DNA from: Stenotrophomonas maltophilia
GTDB lineage: Bacteria; Pseudomonadota; Gammaproteobacteria; Xanthomonadales; Xanthomonadaceae
NCBI GenBank assembly: GCA_002435595.1
Contig: DJBL01000157.1
Span: 1 to 16,204, forward strand
Direction: 5' to 3'
DNA length: 16,204 bases
Shown: positions 1-6,392 of the stretch, piece after piece
Layout of the letters: each line of letters begins with the position of its first letter
Position numbering within the stretch: position 1 is the stretch's first letter
The notes under the pieces: generated by a model
Database searches by the model: none
Told to the model about the DNA's origin: nothing
What the model saw: only the letters and a program-made list of their open reading frames with translations
Translations under genes and position numbers: made by a program

Positions 1-38
1 CGCGCGGCCAGGTCCGCCAGCGCCGGCCCCTGACCCAT
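1..38 (-). CDS. Possible 5' end of a CDS leaving the window
   Basis: An ATG at position 38 on the minus strand opens a frame that reads M-G-Q-G-P-A-L-A-D-L-A-A and runs out of the window. It lies 43 bp downstream of the stop of the exported small protein, on the same strand. Only 12 codons are visible and the Shine-Dalgarno is weak (AGG), so this may be chance in GC-rich DNA. No function can be proposed. Confidence 0.2.
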   Translation of the reverse strand, partial: MGQGPALADLAA

Positions 39-81
39 CGCCTGCGGGGGTACGGGGCGCCCGCCAGGCCGCCCCGGGCGA

Positions 82-366
82 TTACGGGCGGCCGTTGTTG
101 TTGGCCGCATTGGCGGCCTGGCGCAGCTCCTGGTCGGCCTGGACCAGCAGCTGGCGCGCACGTTCGGCATGGCCGCCGAGGCGGGCGTTGTTGTCCTGCT
201 GGGCCACGCCGATCAGCTGGTAGGCCTGCACGATGTGCTCCTGCGCGTTGCGCAGGTTGCCGTGGCGCTCGCCGATGTTGACCACCGGCTGCTGGGCCTG
301 GGTGGCACCGGCCAGCAGCAGGGCACTGCCCAGCCCGAGCACGATGAGAGCGGAGGTGCGTTTCAT
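82..366 (-). CDS. Small exported protein of unknown function
   Basis: The product is 94 residues. The ATG at 366 is preferred over an upstream in-frame start at 456 because it has a strong AAGGAG ribosome site (376-381 on the complement) and begins a classic signal peptide: M-K-R-T, a hydrophobic run to about residue 20, then a signal-peptidase-I-like A-T-Q-A site. The mature part (about 70 residues) is soluble, rich in Gln, Asn and Ala, and predicted by eye to be mostly helical, ending in N-N-N-G-R-P. I do not recognise a family; the likely location is the periplasm. A perfect FNR-box palindrome and a matching -10 lie upstream, so it may be induced under low oxygen by the regulator encoded at 714. 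It reads divergently from that gene. Confidence 0.75.
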   Translation of the reverse strand: MKRTSALIVLGLGSALLLAGATQAQQPVVNIGERHGNLRNAQEHIVQAYQLIGVAQQDNNARLGGHAERARQLLVQADQELRQAANAANNNGRP

Positions 367-428
367 GGGACGACTCCTTGGTGGGGTGCAGGTTGCGGTG
401 ATCGACGGTAGCTGCCGCCGGGTAGCAC

Positions 429-434
429 ACCGTA
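429..434 (-). promoter_or_regulatory. Putative -10 element (TACGGT)
   Basis: On the minus strand this hexamer is TACGGT. Its first base lies 29.5 bp from the centre of the FNR box at 457-470. That is the spacing of a class II FNR promoter (box centred at -41.5), with a start near 422 and a leader of about 55 nt to the ATG at 366. Confidence 0.45.
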
Positions 435-456
435 GGGCAACCGGGCGGCGACGCAC

Positions 457-470
457 TTGACCTGGGTCAA
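457..470 (-). promoter_or_regulatory. FNR/Anr box upstream of the small exported protein
   Basis: The 14-mer TTGACCTGGGTCAA has perfect 6-bp arms and fits the TTGAT-N4-ATCAA consensus with one symmetric change per arm. It is centred 97 bp upstream of the ATG at 366. The Fnr-type regulator is encoded about 240 bp away on the other strand. Confidence 0.6.
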
Positions 471-502
471 GCCGCCGGCAGACAAGCGGTGTCGGCCCGC
501 GT

Positions 503-525
503 GCCGGCTGAAGCCTTCAGCGGGC
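503..525. other. GC hairpin in the intergenic region
   Basis: GCTGAA (507-512) pairs with TTCAGC (516-521) around a GCC loop. After one mismatch, outer GCC/GGC pairs extend the stem. No T-run follows on either strand, so I cannot call it an intrinsic terminator. It lies 26 bp from the palindromic element at 552-569. Confidence 0.35.
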
Positions 526-551
526 CATGCGCGGTCGGGATGAATGTGCGG

Positions 552-569
552 AACCAGTAGAAATACTGA
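552..569 (+). promoter_or_regulatory. Palindromic element, copy 1 (upstream of the Fnr-type gene)
   Basis: The sequence AACCAGTAGAAATACTGA contains the inverted repeat CAGTA-N4-TACTG (555-568) and is followed by CCGTTCGG. A near-identical element lies at 3385-3402, in the same orientation relative to its own downstream gene. It could be an operator for an unidentified dimeric repressor. Alternatively, GGAAC (550-554) and CGTT (571-574), 16 bp apart, resemble an ECF-sigma promoter. It is 145 bp upstream of the ATG at 714. Confidence 0.4.
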
Positions 570-713
570 CCGTTCGGATATTGCAGCGCGCCAATGCCGC
601 CCCTAGTCTGCGCGTGTGCAGTGTGGGTGCAGCGGGTGGGGGAGGGTGGCGGCATCCGTGCTGCCGACGGCGGCCATCGGGCGGGCGGCGCGCTACAGCG
701 GGAGAGAATCATC

Positions 714-1481
714 ATGACCAGGACTGTGGGCACGCCGTTGGCCGATTGCCGCGCGTGCTGCGACTGCCCGTTGGGTCCGCGCTGTCTTCCCGGCGCCCTC
801 GGCACCGAGCCGCTGCGCGCGCTGGACGCCCTGATCGAACATGCCGCGCCGGTGCGTGCCGGGAGCGTGCTGTTCCACCAGGGCGACCCCTTCCGCTGCA
901 TCTCCATCATCCGCCTGGGGACGGTCAAGACCTACGCAGTGGATCGTGACGGCCGCGAGCAGATCTTCGGCTTCCACATGGCGGGCGATGTGCTTGGCTT
1001 CAACGCCGTCGACGAGGGACGCCACCCGTGCCATGCGGTCGCGCTGGACAGGGTGACGGTGTGCCGGCTGCCGTTCCAGCATGCACTCGAGCTGGCCGCG
1101 CGCGTGCCTGCCCTGCAGGCGCGGTTGTTCCGCATGATGAGCCGCGAGATCGCGCGCGCTACCCGCTTGTCCTGCCCGACCAATGCCGAAGAACGCCTGG
1201 CCGCTTTCCTGATCGGGATGGGAGACAGCATGGCCGCGCGCGGTTACTCGTCCAGCCGCTGGCAGCTGACCATGTCGCGGATGGATATCGCCCGCTACCT
1301 GCGCCTGGCCCCGGAAACCCTGAGCCGGCTGCTTCGTCGCTTCCAGCAGGAAGGGCTGGTGGCCATGCAAGGGCGCGCGGTGGAACTGCGCGCACGCGAG
1401 CGGCTGCAGGCGATGGCCGCCGCCGACGCGTCCGCGCTGCACCCGGAGGGCCACACTCAGGTGCGCAAGGTGGCCGCGTAG
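714..1481 (+). CDS. fnr: Fnr/Anr-type oxygen-responsive transcriptional regulator
   Basis: This 255-residue protein is a CRP/FNR-superfamily regulator of the oxygen-sensing Fnr/Anr branch. In that family a [4Fe-4S] cluster is assembled without oxygen and promotes dimerisation and binding to TTGAT-N4-ATCAA sites. Seen here: Cys15-x2-Cys18-x5-Cys24, the spacing of E. coli FNR Cys20/23/29, and Cys117 in V-T-V-C at the place of FNR Cys122. Residues about 30-130 form the cyclic-nucleotide-binding-like fold (F-H-M-A-G-D), followed by the dimer helix. N-A-E-E-R-L-A-A-F (157-165) and a helix-turn-helix (about 187-212) have Glu201, Ser204 and Arg205 at the FNR-box recognition positions. The ATG at 714 is chosen because GGGAGAG precedes it; an upstream extension to 594 lacks family similarity. 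Its 3' end overlaps the convergent gene by 25 bp. Confidence 0.92.
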   Translation: MTRTVGTPLADCRACCDCPLGPRCLPGALGTEPLRALDALIEHAAPVRAGSVLFHQGDPFRCISIIRLGTVKTYAVDRDGREQIFGFHMAGDVLGFNAVDEGRHPCHAVALDRVTVCRLPFQHALELAARVPALQARLFRMMSREIARATRLSCPTNAEERLAAFLIGMGDSMAARGYSSSRWQLTMSRMDIARYLRLAPETLSRLLRRFQQEGLVAMQGRAVELRARERLQAMAAADASALHPEGHTQVRKVAA

Positions 1482-1993
1482 CGCGTGGTGAGGCGGCTGG
1501 CGGCCAGCAGTGCGGCCACCATCACCGCCGCGCCGGCCAGCGCTGTGCGGGGCCACGCCAGGATCAGGGCATCGGCCAGCACCACCACGCCCAACGCGGC
1601 CGTCCATACGCCGGACACCACGTAGTGGCTGCGGATGAACCGCGGCGAGAGCCAGTCGGCAGGGGCGGCATCGGCCCTGGCGTAGCCCAGGGTGAAGGGC
1701 CGCCCGAGCAGCATCGAGCCCAGCATCACCAGCAGCAGGGCCGCATCGACCACGATGCGCACGCCCATCAGCGTCCAGTGCGGCACGTACACGCCCGCAT
1801 ACACCGCCAGCGTGCCAAACAGCAGCAGCGACACCCGCTCGATCAGGCCGCCGTGGCGGCGTGGCCCGGTCCGGTCGCGCAGGCACAGCGCCAGCGCGGT
1901 CAGTGCACCGGCGCAGAGCCCGGCCGGGATGCCGGCCAGGCGCTCGGCCAGCGCAAACACAACGAAGGGCAGCAGCCCGATGAGGATGTTCAT
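1457..1993 (-). CDS. Multispanning inner-membrane protein of unknown function
   Basis: This 178-residue protein is dominated by hydrophobic segments at about 2-18, 24-38, 53-70, 78-96, 124-143 and 148-166, so five or six membrane helices are likely. Short Arg-rich loops (R-D-R-T-G-P-R-R at 39-46; G-R-P-F-T-L-G-Y-A-R at 97-106) would be cytoplasmic. The N-terminal half loosely recalls the YciB/IspZ septation-protein type, but I cannot assign it. The ATG at 1993 has CGGAG seven bases upstream. An FNR box (2044-2057) and a -10-like TAGGCT lie just upstream, suggesting activation at low oxygen by the convergently encoded regulator, with which it shares a 25-bp tail-to-tail overlap. Confidence 0.8.
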   Translation of the reverse strand: MNILIGLLPFVVFALAERLAGIPAGLCAGALTALALCLRDRTGPRRHGGLIERVSLLLFGTLAVYAGVYVPHWTLMGVRIVVDAALLLVMLGSMLLGRPFTLGYARADAAPADWLSPRFIRSHYVVSGVWTAALGVVVLADALILAWPRTALAGAAVMVAALLAASRLTTRYAATLRT

Positions 1994-2016
1994 GGGGAGG
2001 CTCCGGTGGCACCTTC

Positions 2017-2022
2017 AGCCTA
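2017..2022 (-). promoter_or_regulatory. Putative -10 element (TAGGCT)
   Basis: On the minus strand this is TAGGCT. Its first base is 28.5 bp from the centre of the FNR box at 2044-2057, within one base of the spacing at the 457-470 box. Transcription would start near 2010, about 16 nt before the ATG at 1993. Confidence 0.45.
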
Positions 2023-2043
2023 GGCCGTGCCACCGGCGGGCGG

Positions 2044-2057
2044 TTGATCCAGGTCAA
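2044..2057 (-). promoter_or_regulatory. FNR/Anr box upstream of the membrane protein
   Basis: The 14-mer TTGATCCAGGTCAA has one consensus half-site (TTGAT) and one with a single change (GTCAA). It lies between divergent genes, but its distance to the -10-like element fits the minus-strand membrane protein. The plus-strand VOC gene has its -10 too far away for class II activation. Confidence 0.65.
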
Positions 2058-2086
2058 GCCGGGGTCCTGGCGTCGCGCGCTGCCCC

Positions 2087-2092
2087 TACAAT
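2087..2092 (+). promoter_or_regulatory. Putative -10 element (TACAAT) for the VOC gene
   Basis: TACAAT differs by one base from TATAAT and lies 38 bp before the ATG at 2130. No good -35 is present at 16-18 bp spacing (2064-2069 reads GTCCTG), so an activator may be needed. Confidence 0.4.
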
Positions 2093-2129
2093 GCCGCCCT
2101 GGACCCCTCTTCATGGCAAGGACGACCGC

Positions 2130-2510
2130 ATGCTGCATCACCTCTCACTGGGCGTTCGCGACCTGGCCGTGGCCGGCGCGTTCTACGATGCCGCGCTCGG
2201 CGCGCTGGGCTATCGCCGCGTGTTCGAGGACGACACCGCGATCGGGTACGGCCTGGTCGATGATGAGGACCAGCTGTGCCTGAAGCTGCGCGATGACGCC
2301 CGCGCGCCGGGGCCCGGGTTCCACCTGGCCTTCAGCGCGGAATCCCGGCACGCGGTACAGGCCTTCCATCGTGCCGCCCTGCAGTGCGGCGGCCAGAACA
2401 ACGGTGCGGCCGGCCTGCGTCCTGATTACGGCGACCACTACTACGCCGCCTTCGTGATCGATCCCGACGGCCATCGCATCGAGGCGGTCACCAAGCGGGT
2501 CGCGGCGTGA
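2130..2510 (+). CDS. VOC-superfamily (glyoxalase-fold) protein
   Basis: This 126-residue protein has the compact two-module fold of the vicinal-oxygen-chelate superfamily (glyoxalase I, bleomycin resistance, extradiol dioxygenase). Module 1 starts with M-L-H-H-L-S-L-G-V-R-D-L and the hallmark F-Y-D-A-A-L-G-A-L-G-Y. Module 2 follows G-F-H-L-A-F and ends in D-P-D-G-H-R-I-E-A-V. His near residue 4, the His of G-F-H-L and the Glu of I-E-A-V are at usual metal-ligand positions. Members act on small electrophiles or antibiotics, so the substrate cannot be read from sequence. The ATG at 2130 has AAGGA at 2118-2122 and fits the family start. Its TGA overlaps the GTG of the next gene (GTGA), indicating translational coupling. 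Confidence 0.85.
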   Translation: MLHHLSLGVRDLAVAGAFYDAALGALGYRRVFEDDTAIGYGLVDDEDQLCLKLRDDARAPGPGFHLAFSAESRHAVQAFHRAALQCGGQNNGAAGLRPDYGDHYYAAFVIDPDGHRIEAVTKRVAA

Positions 2511-2878
2511 ACCGGCCGCGTACCCGCAGCGCCCGTGCCGCGCCGCGCCGCGCCGGCATCGCGGGTCTGCTGCTGGGCCTGGCCTGCAGCGGGCTGGCCG
2601 CGCTGCTGATCACCGTCATGGGCGCATCGATCCTGCCGCGCCTGCTCGCGCCGATCCAGGAGGCCGGCGCCGCGGTGCCCTGGTTGACCCGCACCTTTGC
2701 CACCGGCTATGGGCTGGTCTGGCTGGGCCCGGTGCTGGTGGTGCTGGTCTGGCGGCTGGGCGGTGCGCTGGGCAACGTGATGGCCACCCTGGCCGGCGTG
2801 GCCACGATGCTGGTCGGCGGTGCCATCACCGTGCTGGCCATGTACCTGGCCGTGTTCGCGCAGACGGCTGCGTTCTGA
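2507..2878 (+). CDS. Small membrane protein, three predicted helices
   Basis: This 123-residue product starts at a GTG that overlaps the stop of the VOC gene by 4 bp, so the two are one operon. The N-terminus is strongly basic (nine Arg in the first 16 residues). Hydrophobic segments lie at about 17-40, 66-84 and 92-117. The segment at 43-82, with an acidic-Pro loop and P-W-L-T-R-T followed by a Trp-containing helix, loosely resembles the C-terminal part of type II secretion F-type proteins, but it is far too short to be one. Function unknown. It converges on the EF-hand gene with only 9 bp between stop codons. Confidence 0.75.
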   Translation: MNRPRTRSARAAPRRAGIAGLLLGLACSGLAALLITVMGASILPRLLAPIQEAGAAVPWLTRTFATGYGLVWLGPVLVVLVWRLGGALGNVMATLAGVATMLVGGAITVLAMYLAVFAQTAAF

Positions 2879-2891
2879 GCAGCGCGCTCAG
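2875..2891. terminator. Hairpin spanning two convergent stop codons
   Basis: CTGAGC (2875-2880) and GCTCAG (2886-2891) form a perfect 6-bp stem around AGCGC. The stop codon of each converging gene (2876-2878 plus, 2890-2888 minus) lies inside one arm. No T-run follows on either side, so this is a weak terminator candidate at most. Confidence 0.4.
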
Positions 2892-3304
2892 CGCCGCCAG
2901 AAGCCGCTCTGGAACTCGGCCAGGTCCAGCTGCTGGTCGTGGTTGCTGTCCAGGGCCTGGAACCGCATTTCCGCGAAGCGGCCCACTTCCTCCGAACTGA
3001 GCTCGCCATCGCCGTTGAGGTCGGCCACGCGCAGGCGGTCGGCCGCCGAAAGCTGGCCATCGCGATCCGGTCCCAGCACCGTCTGCAGTTCGTCCAGGCT
3101 CAAGCGGTAGTTCTGGTTGCTGTCCAGGGCGGCAAACACCGTGCTGCTGTCGTATTCGCCGGCACTCACGGTGCCATCGTGGTTGCGATCCAGCGCTGCG
3201 AAGCGGGCGCTCGCCGGGGTGGGCGTGTCCTGGGCATGACCGGCGGCCGCGGCGCAGAGCGCCAGCGTGAGGGCGCACACCAGGCGTGTTGTGGTGGGGA
3301 TCAC
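2888..3304 (-). CDS. Exported EF-hand (calmodulin-like) calcium-binding protein
   Basis: This 138-residue protein starts at a GTG (3304) preceded by GGAG six bases upstream. A longer in-frame start at 3364 would bury the signal peptide. Residues 1-25 are a signal peptide ending A-G-H-A-Q. The rest is a chain of EF-hand loops: Asp39-Asn41-Asp43...Glu50; Asp61-Asn63-Asn65...Glu72; a degenerate third loop at about 78-89 (D-R-D-G); Asp95-Asn97-Asp99...Glu106; and Asp119-Asn121-Asp123...Glu130. Loops 1, 4 and 5 keep the canonical D-x-N-x-D pattern with Glu at position 12. It is probably a periplasmic Ca2+ buffer or sensor; no partner is evident. A palindromic element (3385-3402) lies about 80 bp upstream. 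Confidence 0.85.
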   Translation of the reverse strand: MIPTTTRLVCALTLALCAAAAGHAQDTPTPASARFAALDRNHDGTVSAGEYDSSTVFAALDSNQNYRLSLDELQTVLGPDRDGQLSAADRLRVADLNGDGELSSEEVGRFAEMRFQALDSNHDQQLDLAEFQSGFWRR

Positions 3305-3384
3305 GGCAGGCTCCACGGGGCAGGGGATGCAGGCAGTGTCGGCCACGCAGGTGGCGCGCACCACGGCAATCCCCGCCGATCGGC

Positions 3385-3402
3385 TCAGTACTTTTACTGG
3401 TT
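3385..3402 (-). promoter_or_regulatory. Palindromic element, copy 2 (upstream of the EF-hand gene)
   Basis: On the minus strand this reads AACCAGTAAAAGTACTGA, with inverted repeat CAGTA-N4-TACTG at 3386-3399, followed by GCCGATCGG. It matches the element at 552-569 at 16 of 18 positions; only two spacer bases differ. It may be an operator or part of a promoter of the EF-hand gene (GTG at 3304). Confidence 0.4.
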
Positions 3403-3416
3403 GCCCACCGACCGCC

Positions 3417-3436
3417 CGCTCACCGCGGGGTGAGCG
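3417..3436. other. GC hairpin between the EF-hand and TonB-receptor genes
   Basis: CGCTCACC (3417-3424) pairs perfectly with GGTGAGCG (3429-3436) around a GCGG loop. It is downstream of the receptor's stop (3546) and upstream of the EF-hand gene, so it may help terminate the receptor transcript, though no T-run follows. The rest of 3305-3545 holds no supportable gene. Confidence 0.35.
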
Positions 3437-3545
3437 CGTGCCGATGCGCGCGCGCGACCCGCCGATTCGCGTCGCGGTGACCGGGCGCGGCCGGTGTCGG
3501 CGCAGGCCACCGCGTCAACGCGCGGCTAGCGCTGCGCGTGGCAGG

Positions 3546-5654
3546 TCAGTCCCAGCGCCAGCGCACTCCGGCATATACCCCGCGGCCTTCGCCCGGGGTG
3601 GAGCGCGCCACATCCTTGCCGGCGTCGTTGTAGCCCGGCGTCACCGTGGCCGCGTAGTGCCGGTCGCCGAGGTTGCGCATCTCCGCCCACGCCTGCCAGC
3701 GGCCACCGGGGGCGTCGTAGCCCACGCGGCTGCCGAAGATGAGGTGGCTGTCGGCACGGACGCTGTTGGCGTAGTCGACGAACATCGTCGAGGCGTACTC
3801 GGTGTTGAGCGCTGCATGGAAGCCGGTGGGGTGCTCGTAGCGCAGTTCGGCCTGGTAGTAGTGGCGGGGCAGGCCGGGCAGGCGGTTATCGCCAAAGCGC
3901 GGGTCATGGCGGTAACGGAAATCGTTGAAGGTATAGGCCTGGCGCAGCGCCAGGCGTCCCTCGCGGCCCTCCCACAGCGTGCTGTCCAGCCCCGCCTCGA
4001 TGCCCCGGTGCACAGTGGGGCTGGCGTTGTTTTCGGCCACGAACAGGTTCGGCACCGGTAGTACTTCCACGGTGAGCAGTTCGTGCAGCACCCGTGCGTA
4101 GTAACCGGTCAACTCCCAGCGCCCGATCGCGCTCTCGCCGCGCGCGCCCAGTTCCAGGGTGGTGGCGGTCTGGTTGTCCAGCGGCACCGGCGCGCGCTGG
4201 CGGCCGGTGGATGCCCCATTGCCTGCCGCGAAGTACTGGTTCGAACCCCAGATCATCGACCACGGATGGGCCGGCTCCACCGAGCGGCTCAGGTTGCCGA
4301 ACCACTGCACCTGCGGGGTCTGCTGCCAGGTGAAGCCCAGCCGCGGCGCGTAGTCCCAGTGCTGTTCGCGCAGGCGTTCGGGCGTGGCTGGCCAGGTCAC
4401 CTGCACGTCGCGGCGGGTATTGATCAGCGCCAGCCCGGTCTGCAGGTGCAGTGCGTCGGTCAGGGCCAGGTCGTTGCCGATATGCAGCGTGCTGTCGGTG
4501 CCGTGGTGCGAAAAGTCGCGCGTGTGGGTGCCGGCGGCGTAGCCGTTGCTGGCAAAGCGCAGCGTCTCACGCACGTCCGCATCCAGGTCGTGGGTGACGC
4601 GCAGGCCGAGGGTGGTCACGCTGTCGCGGCCGAACAATACATGCCGGTGGCGGTAGTCGAGCGTGGCGTTGAGGTTGCTGTAGTCCAGCTGCTGCCGGTA
4701 CAGGCTCTCGTTCAAGTCCATCGGGTACGTGTGGTACACCAGCCCGGCCTGCAGCGACGAGGCGTCGTCGATCTGCCAGGTGGTCATGTTGCCGATCCAG
4801 GTGCTGCCCGGCTGCGGACGGCGCGCGTCGATGGCCAGGTTGGCCGGGTTGGCCGCACGCGGGTCGTTGCGGATCTGGTCGCGGGTGAGGCGCCCGGGTG
4901 TTTCGTGATTGGTCTCGCGGTAACGCACGAAAAAGCGGGTTTCCAGCTGCGGGGTGATCTGCCAGCCGAGGTTGGCCATCGCGCCTTTGCCGTCGCTGGC
5001 GGCATGGCGCTGGTAGCCGTCCGATTCGGTGTCGGTGTAGGCCAGGTAGTAGTCGACATCGCCGCTCACCCCGCCGTAGCCGATGCTGCGCTTCTGGTAG
5101 CCACGGCTGCCCGCTTCGTACTGCAGCTCCAGCCCGGCCGAATCGCGCCCGCTGCGGCTCACGTAATTGATCGCACCACCCAGCGCCAACGCGCCGCGCT
5201 CGAAGCCGTTGGCGCCGCGCAGCACCTCGGCCCGGCTCAGCCACAGCGGTTCCAGCAGTTCGTAAGGCGTGCCCCCCGGGCCGGTCAGTGGAAGGCCGTC
5301 GATCGACACCGCGATGCCGGAAGCATGCGCGCCCGGGCCGCGGTTGATGCCCGAGCCTCGGATCGACACCTTGGTGCCTTCGTTGCCCGGCGACTGCGCG
5401 CTGATGCCGGGCTGATAGGCCAGCACATCGGCGCTGGTGGACAGCCGGCCGTCGGCCTTGGTCAGGTCCACCACGTTGCCCGCGCCGGGAACCCGCGTGA
5501 GCGCCGCCCGGGCCTGTTCGGTCTCGTTGGCAGCGGTCACGTGGATCGCGTCCAGGGTGGTGGCCTGTGGGGCGGCCTGGGCGGCGGCGGAAAGGCCGAG
5601 GGTGACGGCCATGAACAGCAGCGACGGGGTGGGGCGGAACGACGGGAAATGCAT
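3546..5654 (-). CDS. TonB-dependent outer-membrane receptor
   Basis: This 702-residue protein is a full-length TonB-dependent transporter. Residues 1-28 are a signal peptide (cut near A-Q-A-A). A TonB-box-like L-D-A-I-H-V-T-A lies at 34-41. The plug domain spans about 50-170 and shows V-S-I-R-G-S-G, D-G-L-P-L-T-G-P-G-G-T-P-Y, and R-A-E-V-L-R-G-A-N-G...G-A-L-G-G-A-I-N-Y-V-S. The remainder is the 22-strand barrel, rich in alternating aromatic strands, ending Y-A-G-V-R-W-R-W-D, so the usual terminal aromatic is followed by one Asp. Overall it recalls FecA-like iron or siderophore receptors, but the ligand is not readable and I saw no Fur box. The ATG at 5654 has no clear Shine-Dalgarno. It appears monocistronic, with the REP array upstream. 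Confidence 0.9.
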   Translation of the reverse strand: MHFPSFRPTPSLLFMAVTLGLSAAAQAAPQATTLDAIHVTAANETEQARAALTRVPGAGNVVDLTKADGRLSTSADVLAYQPGISAQSPGNEGTKVSIRGSGINRGPGAHASGIAVSIDGLPLTGPGGTPYELLEPLWLSRAEVLRGANGFERGALALGGAINYVSRSGRDSAGLELQYEAGSRGYQKRSIGYGGVSGDVDYYLAYTDTESDGYQRHAASDGKGAMANLGWQITPQLETRFFVRYRETNHETPGRLTRDQIRNDPRAANPANLAIDARRPQPGSTWIGNMTTWQIDDASSLQAGLVYHTYPMDLNESLYRQQLDYSNLNATLDYRHRHVLFGRDSVTTLGLRVTHDLDADVRETLRFASNGYAAGTHTRDFSHHGTDSTLHIGNDLALTDALHLQTGLALINTRRDVQVTWPATPERLREQHWDYAPRLGFTWQQTPQVQWFGNLSRSVEPAHPWSMIWGSNQYFAAGNGASTGRQRAPVPLDNQTATTLELGARGESAIGRWELTGYYARVLHELLTVEVLPVPNLFVAENNASPTVHRGIEAGLDSTLWEGREGRLALRQAYTFNDFRYRHDPRFGDNRLPGLPRHYYQAELRYEHPTGFHAALNTEYASTMFVDYANSVRADSHLIFGSRVGYDAPGGRWQAWAEMRNLGDRHYAATVTPGYNDAGKDVARSTPGEGRGVYAGVRWRWD

Positions 5655-5854
5655 GTGGATATCTGTAAACCCAAAAACAGGGCGGCAAGTTAACAGGTCC
5701 GACCGGGTGCGTCACCCATCGCTGCCGTACGGGCACCCGCCCAACCGCCGCACGCCGGGAAGCCACTGCAGCCCAGCAAGCGCTCACCGCTCTTCCGGTT
5801 CGTCCGTTCCACCCTCGGGGCGCCGCACTTCCGTCGTGGCATTCGTTGCACCAC

Positions 5855-6349
5855 GTAGAGCCACCCCATGGGTGGCTGCGCGCGGTGCCGGAAGAGCAGC
5901 CACGCATGGCGTGGCTCTACGATGCTGGCACCGGCCTGTCGTGGCCTTTCGTTGCACCACGTAGAGCCACCCCATGGGTGGCTGCGCGCGGTGCCGGAAG
6001 AGCAGCCACGCATGGCGTGGCTCTACGATGCGCGCGCCGGCCTGTCGTGGCCTTTCGTTGCACCCCGTAGAGCCACCCCATGGGTGGCTGCACGCGGTGC
6101 CGGGTGTAAGGAGCAGCCACGCATGGCGTGGCTCTACGATGCGCGCGCCGGCCTGTCGTGGCCTTTCGTTGCACCACGTAGAGCCACCCCATGGGTGGCT
6201 GCACGCGGTGCCGGAAGAGCAGCCACGCATGGCGTGGCTCTACGATGCGCGCGCCGGCCTGTTGTGGCCTTTCGTTGCACCACGTAGAGCCACCCCATGG
6301 GTGGCTGCGCGCGGTGCCGGAAGAGCAACCACGCATGGCGTGGCTCTAC
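5855..6349. repeat. Array of five tandem ~106-bp units, each with two opposed SMAG REP palindromes
   Basis: Each unit has a 25-bp palindrome headed by GTAG and a second 25-bp palindrome ending in CTAC, separated by about 16 bp. Left/right members are: 5855-5879/5896-5920; 5961-5985/6002-6026; 6067-6091/6113-6137; 6178-6202/6219-6243; 6284-6308/6325-6349. Left starts are 106, 106, 111 and 106 bp apart. Each palindrome folds into an 8-bp stem (AGCCACCC/GGGTGGCT or AGCCACGC/GCGTGGCT). Unit 3 has a 5-bp longer inner spacer; the last right member has one change (GCAACC) that breaks a pair. These match the SMAG family of Stenotrophomonas REPs, mobilised in trans by RAYT transposases; none is in this window. 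Long frames across the array are translation of the repeat. The rest of 5655-6392 shows no gene. Confidence 0.9.
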
Positions 6350-6392
6350 GCGGCGGCGGCAGGCCCTGACCGGTGGTCGAGACCTGCGTGCC

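Noticed and set aside
693..2141. A 482-codon minus-strand open frame.
   Set aside because: It is antisense to the Fnr-type gene and out of frame with the membrane-protein gene; composition is Arg/Ala/Gly-rich as expected of shadow frames in GC-rich DNA.
5683..5688. A -35 element (TTGCCG, minus strand) for the TonB receptor.
   Set aside because: The best -10 partner (TACAGA) is only 15 bp away and would leave almost no leader before the ATG; too weak to list as a promoter.
4083..5693. A 536-codon plus-strand open frame.
   Set aside because: It is antisense to the TonB-dependent receptor, which has a signal peptide, plug and barrel on the minus strand.
5855..6349. CRISPR array, suggested by regularly spaced palindromic repeats.
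   Set aside because: The spacers are themselves repeated, the repeats alternate in orientation with GTAG/CTAC ends, and no cas gene is present; it is a REP array.
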